A stretch of DNA of 64,000 bases from Euwallacea fornicatus (Eukaryota > Arthropoda > Insecta > Coleoptera > Curculionidae): contig NC_089553.1 in the NCBI RefSeq assembly GCF_040115645.1, positions 4,464,001 to 4,528,000 on the forward strand, read 5' to 3'. The translations under genes were made by a program, and so were the position numbers. Within the stretch, counting starts at the first letter, position 1. The number at the start of each line of letters is the position of its first letter. Of this stretch, positions 26,501 to 38,500 are shown one piece after another. The notes under the pieces were generated by a model, which was not told the DNA's origin, ran no database searches, and worked only from the letters and a program-made list of their open reading frames with translations.

Positions 26501-29500
26501 CAATCTCTTGTCTTAAAATATCGACTTTTTCTGGGTAGCATAAACGTTATCTTGAAAGCAGCGTCATGGCCAAACATCCAGCGGAGAAAGGTCCGGCCGG
26601 CGAGCGGGCGGTTTTATCTCGTCCCTTCTTGCCAGCTCCTGATGGGCCCCACTTGTCCATGGCGCCAGGCGTCTTTGAACCGGACGATACAACAAGAAAG
26701 GTGGGATGAAATGCAGACGACCACGGAACAACAGACGTGGCCCCACGACGATTCATAACTCACGCTGTTCAAATTTTTCTCAGATAAAATTTATTTTAAA
26801 ATTAACTTGTCATACATCGTGAAATAAAAAAAATCTGTCAAAAAATATAAAAAATACGGAGTTTTATTTAAAATTCTGAAGTTGACGCCTGAAGCAGGAG
26901 TTGAATTTAAAAAAAAATCAACTTTGACGTTATTGAGTAGTCTGAACGGTGTTATTTTATTTAGTTCCTAGTTCATCAAAATTCGTTAATAAATAACTGA
27001 GTTCTGGCTTCGCCCGTTTTTCATGAGTCAGCCTGTGTAAGCTTTCGGTCTTAAAATCGGCTCGAAAATCACCCCCTGAAGTGTGGCCACCTACTGAAAT
27101 AACACCTGGTATGTTCGCAGTGTCCCCAACCGCAGGAGCATAAACTGCGTTCACTAATTGTCGAATATTTGTAACTAGCGAGAAAAGAATGTGAATAATG
27201 AAGATGTCGATCAACTTCGAAACGTCTGCGATTCGACGGTTTTCAGGAATTCATTTGTTCCCCTCGCGCTAAGGACCACACCTCAAGAACCATAATAGAA
27301 AAACATGTTATATATGGGAAATGGGGTTCAAGCTGGGTATTTTGAACAAAAAAAAATCTTTCAGCTCCATTTTGAGCGCACCAATGGTCACGTTCGACAA
27401 AGCTAACAGTTTTGTGCGACCGTAGCGTAGCTGCACATAAAAAGAAGAAATTACGTGAGCTCCCATTTATATCTGTTTAAAGGTCAGTCAGAAGTATCCC
27501 TAACAGTTGCACAACAGTTGAGCACCGAGCGGGGCCGTCGTAAAGCAAAGTTCTCCGCTTTTGCTTTGCATGGACAAACATCGAGAACTTTTCAGTTGCG
27601 ATCGCAGTCGCATCTGATTCTCATGGCTCTCAGCTGTTCCATCGGGCACGAAATGGAAAAAATTAGTTATTTATAAGGAATTATGGTTGCGGGAAAATTT
27701 AGGTGGGACCTTTTCGCAGTGCGCGATGGGCCCAGAGAATTTTTCGTCCCCTCGAGGAGACAGAGAACCACCAATTGAGTCGTCATTGTTAAAGACCCGA
27801 CGCAGGTTCTTCCGCTCGTACGGTCCTCCCCTCGAAATTCGCAAAGTTCCGCAACAAGATTCTGACCCAAATTTCGACCTTCGCTAGACGAATTATAAAA
27901 CTTTTCCCTCCACTGAATATTTAATGAATGTTCCGTCGTTTTAGGTCACACACGGCAGGGCATGAAATGCAGGATATGCAAAATGAATGTCCATCATGAG
28001 TGTCAGAAGGAGGCGCAGAAGTGCCAGACGAAGGCGAAACTTCTTCGGAGGCAAAAATCTACTTCCGAAATCGAGACGAGAGTGCCGGATATAAGCGCCG
28101 ACGATGAAAGTAAGCAGTTCATGTCTAGATTTTATTGTCTCGCCATAAAACTAGTTTACGTTCGTGAATTTTACGGAGAACAAACGTCGAATTTCACTTC
28201 AGGAACCCCTAAAATGTGCGATTGATGATCCTGTGTTCCGCGACCCTTGAAACCCTATATCCCTCCATATAAAAATATATTAAATCGCCCTTGGATTTCC
28301 TCGCACTTCTTCGGTGTCACAGGGCTCACGCGTATTTATTCGGCAAATCGAAACCCCCCGTTTGCTCCTATTCGTGAGTGCGTATTCCCGATTAATTTAA
28401 ACTCGACTTTACCGCTTATTTAACCGCACGAGGTGATTTTTTAGCTCGCCGACGAAGCAGATTCGAATGGAAGCCCGGGAAAGTTCAAGAGAAAAACTTC
28501 ATGTAGACATACGTCCCATTTAAATTATTTAAGGATTTAAACGACTTCAGAGTTTTCCCCACAGTACCTGTTTAGTACTAATTATTTCGAGTTCAGTTTC
28601 GTGGGCCCCGCGACCTCCCGACTTAAATCCTTTGGATTTCTATTTTCAGAGTCGTGCGAGACAAGTTGTGTACCGAGAGACAATTAACGCACGAGAGCAG
28701 TTATTAGATAGAGTCCAGCTGGCTGCTTCTGATATAAGAAATTGTCCGGATACGTTGCCTCGGATGAAAAATTGATTACTTCGTCGTTCCGAAGCACTCA
28801 TTCCCGCAAAATGGGGACATTTTGCTATAATATTTTATTTTTAACTTTCTCATCTGTGCCATATTTAGCGATAAATAAGTAACCTGCAGGGAACTTTGAA
28901 GCCCTCCAAATCCTTAAACAATTTAAATCGGGCGTATGTCCGTGTGACATTTTTTTTCTCAAAGTGACCACACCTTTCGTCTGCTTCAATTTGTCGGCGA
29001 GCTAAAAAATCACCCTGTATGAGCCCATCGAAAACGTTCGCCCCTCTCTAGCTAATCAGGGCTATTTTCCAATGTCCAAACCAGACACACAAGCCACAAG
29101 GTGTGCGTAATTGTTTACGTCCTCCTTCATCCCCTTAGGGACGTTTTCTCAAGCAAATAAACCGATCTTAATTATCTAGATGAACAAATCTTGTGTCCAA
29201 TTTAGGTTTAGCCGATGGTGGAATGCCGACCATAAATCGGAGGGTGTCAGTTAAGCAGTCGTCTTCGATTGATTTTAATGTTCTTCACGTGACCAACGAC
29301 CCCGTTCCTTTAGGTAAATTTTGCTTCGTGTGACGAACTAACACACTGATCCTAAAAATAAAAAATGTGCAGACTAACTACAGGGTGATCATTTAAAAAA
29401 CCATCAATCAACGCAGTACGTTTACGGCTCACCGCTTATTGCGAGCTCGTACTTAATGGTCGCTCGTATAAATTAACGCTCAACTATTAAGGGTTGAGGG

Positions 29501-32500
29501 CTAAATTATCAATTTGCTGTTAACTGTAACGTCAAGACAGTTTCCATGGAAACTAAGGATCTGGCCGTAATGGCTATTTTTCCCCTGGCATCAATTTAAA
29601 CGTTTTTATAGAAATTAGCCCGTCGTTTTAATTAACATATTAATTATTTCTGCCCTAAGACGTTTTAGTCCAATATACAGAGTCTTTCGAACCTCGCGCC
29701 CGACGCCTTTCTGGATAAACCGCAAGTGAAATTCGACGTTTTATTATCGGGTCTGAAGGGTGATGTCCTAAGGTCTAGTTTTTGATGGGAACGATTGATA
29801 TGCGACTTTCGAAACTGGCCGATGTGACGTCACTAGACTGCTGGACAGACGTTTGTTATTCATTTTAGTCGGTGTTTTTCGAACGTTAACCTGGAGAAGA
29901 GGCCTTTTAGGCAAAAATTGGTCGGAAAAACTAGCTCTCTCAGGACACCAGGAAAAAAGTCATTCGTAACGTCACATCCGCCATTTTGAAAAGTCGTCTA
30001 TCATTCTTTTCCATCAAAAACTAAACCTAGGGGGATGCAACTTCTGACCCAATAATAAAATTTTGAACATTACTTGCGGTTTTTTCAAAGAAATTAACAA
30101 CTTCACTAGCTGTACTACTTGGCACAAGTCGGATCCAACGACATTAATAGGAATTTCTGGTCTTACGTGAGAACTTTTACCTGGACAAGTTCGGCCAGAC
30201 GACCGTGCAGGACACTCCCGACCCATTAGTTACCTTCCAGCCATAACGAGATTACGCTCTCCTGCTATACATTTTCATTATTCTCCATCTGAAACCGGTA
30301 GAATGTCGAAAGGGCATTAAGTTGGTCTCGAACCCGGCCGGGTTTGCCTTTCTTGAAATTGTTCAGATAACCGAAATGACCATTCAGATTCCTTTAAATT
30401 ATTATTATTTTTTTGTTATCCAAATTATTTATTGTTTTTATTACCCGAATGTCGTAAAAATTCATTATCGTCCGTAGATCTGCGGATTTGAAATATCTCT
30501 AAGTGACCCGGAGAAATTTACCTTCGACTATTAGGGACTGTTGGAAAGGTCTAAAATTTTCCTTCAGAGTCACCTCACGTCGCTCAGAAATCAGCTATTC
30601 TCTGCAGGTATTTCCCTCCACGAGGTTGAGAAATTTGCACGACGAAAAGAAAATCTCAAAAATAAAACAAAATACGAAAAATACAGGGGAGTTGAGGATT
30701 AAACATTTGTTCAATAATACGTTTTGTTAATGCTGAGATTCGGTGTTCGACCAATGGCGTGTTCAGGTTGGCTTCATTTCATAGACGTGTTCAACGTCTC
30801 GTGCTTTCTTTTCGACCGGGAAAAGGCCTTCTCAGAAGGCCGGAAGAAGAGGTTGATTCCTTGTTTTCCTAAAATCGAGGAAAATTTTCATCTTTCGTGG
30901 CTTCGACCTCCACGCTCTCTTCCACGTAAAGAGGAACACCCTCCTCTTGACCGGTATTGGTCAGCGTGGTTTCATTTGCCACAGCATTTCTTTGTTTTTG
31001 TTATTCTTATTTGATCCTCTTCGTATTTTTTTACGGGAAAGCTCACCCCGTTTCCACGGAAAAAAACACTTTCTTCTTGTCTTCTGTCTTGTTTCACAAA
31101 GAATTTTAAGTCCCTTCTGACGGTGAAAAAAGTTGATTAATGCATTTTTTCTCTTTTTCAAAATATTCTAAAAAAGCTCGTATTTTGTGCATTTGGCACT
31201 CACGTTCGGTCTTCCATTAAAGGAAAGGATCACGTTTTTCCTTTGGCCGATTTTTGAGGAAGTCATTCTATTTTATGCTTAAATTTCAAGCCTTTTTTAA
31301 CGGAAAAAGGATGCTTACAGCATACCTATACATAGAGGAGCTGAAGTTCCGCACGATTTCGTTAAAGACGTTTTTTCTCATGTATCATCGTTTAAAAGGT
31401 GTGAGCAGAGACGTACTGGGAATAATTGCAAAAATCCATCCCGAAATATCCGACTAGCGTTGGCTTATTCCTATATCTCGTACTGTGCAACGGTACCCAA
31501 ATGACACTTTCGGACAAGTCTGAATTAGCATCGACGGGCCCGTGCGCTGACCAGAGAGTTCTCCCGACTTAACTCCCATGGACTTTTTCTTGTGGGGATT
31601 TCTTAAAAGTAAAGTTTATTAAATTCCTTCAAGAAATTTAAAGCCCTTAAAGGGAAAATAGGAAATGTTTGCAACGAGTCGAAGGAATATTAAGAAACGC
31701 TCCTAAAACTGAAGTCAGGTGAAGACTTCAAATGGCCCTTGCAGAACGGGAAAATCATTTTGAAAATATTTTAAATTAAAAATTGTATTTATTTTGCTTC
31801 GTTTTATTATTTAGTTTTACAAAAACTAATTTATTGTTATTTATTTAGTGCTCGTTGCAAAGTTAAATGTTTGCTAAAATTCTCAAGACTTGTTTACTTG
31901 TGACTTTCAAACGACAACGCATGAGAAGAAAATTCTTTCACAAAAGTCGTGTGGGAAAATATTATCGACATAGTTTCGTCAGGATTCGTGTTAGTTTCTG
32001 GAAAAAGTATCGTCGATGACGTCACAACTCCTTACTTAGACATTTTGCAAGCGAACTTCCTCAGGTGGAACTGGGAGGCATCCAACCCCATCGAGGGCCC
32101 GTAGTTTAAATTTTTCCATGTAATTTTCCGCGTTAGTGAAACAGGTATCGGGGCGTCGAATTTAAGACACCCTGTACATTAAGAAGGGTCGATGCGGCGA
32201 TTCCTAATTAAGGGGAAAACAAGGAAGACGGAGCTTCGTCATTTCGTACTTCCGGCTGCCTGTTTTTCGATGGTTATTTTTGAATTTTGGCCTTCAAATT
32301 TGTACGATAGACCACTGTGCCAAAATCCCTTGTTAATGTCCATATGTAAACTGCCGATCTACCGTCTAGACGTGTTGTTTCTCTGTTGTTCATCAAAGCA
32401 AGAATTGGATAACAACCGAATATTTCGGCTTAAAGTCACGTTAATGTATTGATTAAAGGGCGCTTTTCCTATTTCCAAAATTGTACGGGAAATTTATTCT

Positions 32501-35500
32501 AATTATTCTCTTTACTACTTTGGGACTCCCATTTAAGTATGTGGAAGTTGTTACCCGATATAAATGTGTAGCATAATAGCTATCATGTTCCACGCAATCC
32601 CCATCCAGTGCACTGGAATGGTATTCAATTAATTTATGTTGGCTCAATGCAATCGCGTTGTACCGTTTCAATTTATGCATTAAAGCTATCAATTCGTCAA
32701 CGAAAATCTACCAGGATAATAATTTTAATACACAAATGTCCAATATCTATATCTCGAAAATCAATTAGGCAAAAGGTGGCGTGATCGAACTACTTAACTT
32801 GAATTCCGGATGTTTTGTTTTAAACCAAAGAGCCCCGGGCCGTGGAAGTCGACCAGATATACCAGGTCCTGAAACAAGCAACCGAAATTTCCAATTCAAA
32901 ACCTCGAGTAAACGTCACTGAGATTTCGGGCGACCGGTCCAACCCTGGTAGCTCCAGCGGGTCGGGACAGAGCCTCAATAAGGGTTCGCGACCGGCACTG
33001 ACGCCCCAACTTTCCAGGGCCGTGGTGGGGTCTAATTTGGCCGTTGTGAACCCCGCCCCGTGTTCCACCAGCTCAGGTTTGTTGGAGATCCACTAATTTA
33101 GAGCGAATAAATTATCCGTATTTTGCGTCTTGTTGATGGGTCGAGGGAGTGATAACAGAACTCTGGAACTTGATTGATTTTGATTAAAACTAGTGCTTCA
33201 AGTAAGTCTGGTCCGAGTAAATCGGAGGAAAAATCCTCATTATTCTTACTGTCTGCTTATTCCCTCGAGCAGAGGTATTTGCAATTCAATGCCCGATGCT
33301 TAAAAAGATGAAATTTCCTGAGGAAGCTGCAGCCTGCTGCTGAATGTCAATTTCTTTGAAAGCCTTTTAATTTAATCAGTATTTTTAGAGGTAAAATTCA
33401 CCTACAATAACGAAGAAATATAATGACTTTCCCTTAAGAAATAAAGGGAACGCCTAAAAGGGAATCAGGTTTCAAATTGCTGTGTATCCGACCCCGCAAA
33501 GACCCTTAGTTAGTATTGCATGCTCTAATTTAACTCCCTAATAATTTAACTCCCTTTCCGAGATCCGTGTATATGCTTTTTACTGAACCCCAATTTTCTT
33601 CGGGGAATTACGGTGATTTCCAATTTCTTGCAATAAAAGTACCCCTCTCCCCTTTCCCTTCGCATAATCTGGGGGCTGCATACTTTATTGCCGACACTAA
33701 TTGGCTGCACATAGCCACGTGCCTGGCTTGTATAAGGAACTGTGGATGAGGAATTAGCACACAAGATATAGTGCATTAAAACTATCGAAAAGCATGATTT
33801 ATAATGGTTTTTGTACACTTCGAAGCTAGAAAAGTGGAAATTCCTAACGAAACATCTGCGAATTGCGTTGATTTTTTGTTGGCCTAAATGTCTTAGTCCT
33901 TGACGCACACGGAGGACCGAAACTTCCGCATAAATTCGTTGAAAATTCGATGAATTATGTATTTTTCACGAAATCTTGGAACATGTCAAACATTGTCCCT
34001 AGTTGTTCGCCGTGTCACGTATACAGGGTCACCCACGTATTAGATAAATGTACTTTTTCGTTATTTTCTTATGAATCATCACGTACTTCATGACGTTTCT
34101 GAGTTCTCTGAGCAATTTCGAACATATTTCATGCAACACACCAACGGTTACATTTAACAATGTTTGTGCAACAGGCTAGTAGGGTGGCCCGTTAGATCGC
34201 CCGATCTCACCCCCTTGGACTTTTTCTCGTGCGGTCATCTGATTCGCGGGGTGTATTTGAATAAGCCCAACAATACGGAAGAGTTAGGAAATGAAATTAC
34301 TCAAGGTTCCGAATCGCGGCTTGTTACTGTTAGGAAGTCAGCAGTGTCGTGCTGACTTCCTGACTGTGTCAGTTGAATGCTTAGATTAAAGTAACATTGT
34401 CATTTTCTAAGTATTAATGGTTCCACCATTATTTCAATTTTTTGTGTTTTTTTTCCACACTTGCCGAATTTAGACATGGGCGTCTTACACGAAACGTGTT
34501 CAGAATCTCTCAGAGAACTCAGAAGAATCGTGACGTACGTAGGGGTCTATAAGAAAAAAATTAAAAAGCAGTTTTATCTACTACACGGGTGGCCCCGTGT
34601 ACGTACCTATCACGTCGAAAAATGAACAATTAGAAGCAATATTTAACGTGTTTCGGCATGTTCGTGAAACATGTTTCCTCCGAACTTTAACGAATAAATG
34701 CGAGTCTTTCGGTCCTCTATGTAAAAATGAATAACCAGAATGCGTTTTTTTCTATTATGTAATTTATGTTGTGTACAGTTCCTAAGCATAAATTAACTCT
34801 CCAAATCTACGCAAATGTACATACAATCATAAATACTTTGGCATCTTTGCCTGTAATTACAATTCTAATTACGTCCGATATACCCTTAAACTTATTACCT
34901 GCAAGCACAATTACTAGACAATTGATGGGGGGGAAAATTCCTCTTTCCCCTATCGCCTGGGAGTCCTGGCATAGATCCAGCGTACCAATTTAAATATGGA
35001 CCTCCGTCGGGACATTTAGGTGCTTACGGAAAATGTGTAAATATGTAAAAACACGTCGATTTTATTTTCAACGGGGCATTCATTACGTCGGTTTTCTATT
35101 AAGTTTGCACGCACCCTCCAACGGGGGTGGAAACAACCCCTAAAAACTTGAACGAGGAGGTGGGTTGACTTATATCTCATTTGAAAGGTCTTTCAATTAC
35201 CTTTCCAAACGCATGCTGTTTTTTTCCATTGAGAGGTTTTAGGAAAATCACCTCCAACCCGTAAACGAGCTTAGGTGTCAACTGTGTTGTAGAAGAAATG
35301 TCTTAATGTTTTAATTGTTTCGGGTACTGTCCATTTTTTTCTCAACGATAATAAGGTCCCTTGTCGAACTCCACTTTAATATTCGCTAAAACTTCTATTC
35401 GAATTTCCCTACAAGCGGCAGTTTTTCCTCTTCAATCCTATAAAATCTTGATGCTGGACGTTGTAAACAAGAGATTTAAGGTGCCTCCGGGGTAAGAAAA

Positions 35501-38500
35501 TCCGGGGTATTAAATTGGGCCGTCGCGGCGGCCACTCACCTACTTCTCTTCGACCATTCCATTTGCCAGAAAGCCCATCGTGTAACCACTGGTTAACGGG
35601 AAGAAAATAGTGCGGTAAAGCTCTATCTTATTAAAAACGAAGATGATCTGCCTGTAAAACGTTAATGCCGGCCTTTAACGCACGATATAAAATTGACAAT
35701 AATAAATAATAATTTTACAAAAAACTCAAGAATTTCAGCTTCTTTACAATTTGGACATTATTTTTCGAAAACCTCTCAATGGGAAAAAAGGTACATTTGA
35801 AAGGGTCACTGAAAGACCTTTGGAGAGAGGCATAACTCGACCCCCTCCCATTTTAAGTTGTTAGGAGTTGTTTTCACCCTCCACTAGAGGGCGCACGTCA
35901 TTTCATAAAAAACCGACCTAAAGAACGTCCACCTTGGAAATAAAACACGTTTTTGCGTATTTACATCTTCTCCATCTGGGGAACCCAACAACGGTCTGGC
36001 GGCAGCAGTCACCGTGGAAGCTGGTTCTTAACCTGTTCTTTGCAGCTTAGTTTCAAGACCTCGGATTGAAGCTTGCTAAAAAAATCTTTAAGTCGCGGAG
36101 ACCAAGAACAATTCGACAACACCGATGACGGTTGAAAATGGTCCCCAGTGTCTTCTTCAGATCTTAGGCATTCGCGTTTTCAAGACGCTCCTGTCAAATT
36201 TGGGGCAAGTGCCACTTTTAACGAGGACACGCACGGTTGAGTTAGAGAGACCCCCCTCCTCCCCTACCTCCCGAATGCGATCCTGCCTACATCCGAGGGG
36301 AGATTTGGTCGAAATACGGGGAAAGGCTGGATAAGATAAAGTTAGCTCGCTGACCTTTAATGAGTTTTGCCGTAAAGCACGCGTTGCGTATCTCCCAATT
36401 TCAGCGAATAAGAGTGTTTTCCGCCGCACCGCGGACAAGAACTCCCTCACGGTAAACCGGTACCTACCAGTTAGGTCCCGAATCTAAGACTTGTCGCGAC
36501 CAGCGCAAACTAAAGGTTTTCACCCTTTATTTTGGGAACTTTCAGATAAACTTAATTAAATCGGACCCGATTGAATTAGCATGGAAGACGCGTTCTGCTT
36601 TGTTGGTCTTAACGGTGGCGCTCGATTTCCAGTGGAGCCGAAACATCTGTTGCGTGGCGGGTAATTAAAGTCCTTTTTATTCGCCAAATTGGCGAATAAA
36701 TGCAAATTTAAATGTCGTTTTTGAGCACCTCAAGTGTTACACCATCTGGGTTAATTAAGGTGTTGCACCGGCTAACGTCTTCCTGTAATAGCAATATGCT
36801 TGCGAGTGATATACATGATGCAATCAATACCTTAATAGCACTGGAACGCATCAACTAAGATAACATTGGCAATATCGTGTTCGACGTGAGGGACTAATTT
36901 AATAAAAGCGCATTTTAATTAAAACGTCCTAATTTCGAGTTGTACGGCTCACTATATACCGAACAGTGCGGCATAATTAAGCTACAACCGCCGAAGAAAT
37001 GACACTTCCATAGATATTGTCTAGATGTAACTGATGACTCCGAACACAAAATTCATTAAACGATTTCGATAACAGTTGGAAATCCATCATCTACATTGAT
37101 TTTAAGTCATACTTACATTCCCCCCTTTTGAGTAGGGCACCGCCCCTTGTGAAATATTAAACGGCAAGGGTGGACGAGTGGCACCTCATTTTAAAAGTGC
37201 TCTCAATTAGGCCTTTCTTCTTCGAAATAATTGGAAAGGAATGGCGTTCTTACATTCACACTTTTTTTTTTTTCATTTTATTTATTTATTTATTTATTTA
37301 TTGTTATTAATAAATCGATATAAATAAAGTTTAAGATGACGCATCGCCTTGGCCCATCAAAAATGAACGGCTTCTTCGTTACTGAAACATGTGACTGCTT
37401 CAAAAAATCGCAGGTTTTTTTTTGGTAATTTCTCATATGGCATCCGGAAGTTTTCGGGCCTGCGCAGTAAACGGGGACACTGGGTGGGGCAAAATACAAC
37501 AATCGAAAAATATGATAAATAATACGACGAAGCCCATGCTTTCCTTCGTTTGCGAAGAAGTGGGAATCTTTCGAGACACCCAGCTTGGACGAGCTGCCGG
37601 GTAGTGAGAGATTTAACCAATCACTACGTCCCTCGCCTACCCGTTAAAACCGCCTCCCCTCTTCCAAGCGAAGGTATGCCGGAATCGCCTTTCGGCATAC
37701 CTTCGACGCACTTTCAACCCTCTCCCCCCTTCGCGGACTAGTGACTGCCGAGGTTCCTCGCCTGCGCATCTCACGCCCGTCTCCTACGCACGTTCTCCCT
37801 CTCGCGCTTTACCCACACGATTCTTCCCATCATTCGCTGGGAAGTCGCCCATTTTCCGTTATTCTTCGCTAGTTCATTACCCATCGCCCGTGGGTCCAGG
37901 TTGAGCCCCCTCCCCCTGAAATGATGTAAACTAGGCTCACCATAGCCAAACTCATCATATGTGTTTTTCAATTATGTTATATATATATTTGTTTCTATTT
38001 GGGCAGGAACGGTTTGGTTAGGTTGATTTAGGTTTTGGGGGGTTTGGCCATGGTTAAGTCATATATTTCGTTATATTGTCCGCGGGGGGGCTAAGGGCGC
38101 CCCGGAAGCGTGCCGAAAGGAGATTCCGTGGTAGAACAGGAGAGGTGGTTTTAGCGGGTAGGCGGGCAACGTAATGGTCGGTTGAATCTCACGCTGCCCA
38201 GCTGCACCTCTAAACCCTGTGTCTTAAGAAGATTTTCGCCGCCTCGTAAATAGGAAAAGAATGGTTTTGTTATTGTTTTCAGTACCCCTATTCGGTCCGC
38301 GGTTCCGCAAGCTTGCAGATACATGGAAAATGGGTTAAAAAATCCGCGATTTTTGACGAAGACTCACATATTCAAATGTCATTTTTTCCGAGAAGAAATC
38401 ATTTATTTCCAGTGGGTTAAACTGATACGGGCCCAAATTCAATTTTATTTCAACTTTTTTTTTAAAGGAAAAAACCCATTATAGCACTTGGGATAATATA

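Larger units (their letters stand above)
19929..27944. other. stac intron, 8 kb, repeat-rich
   Basis: Lies inside the C1 domain coding sequence. It holds a run of 17 C at 19947-19963 just after the donor, the T/G tract at 20617-20886, a Tc1-like relic at 21378-22571, poly(A) at 23464-23508, tandem repeats at 24022-24180 and two mariner-like relics at 25.4-26.9 kb. No gene recognised elsewhere. Confidence 0.6.
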
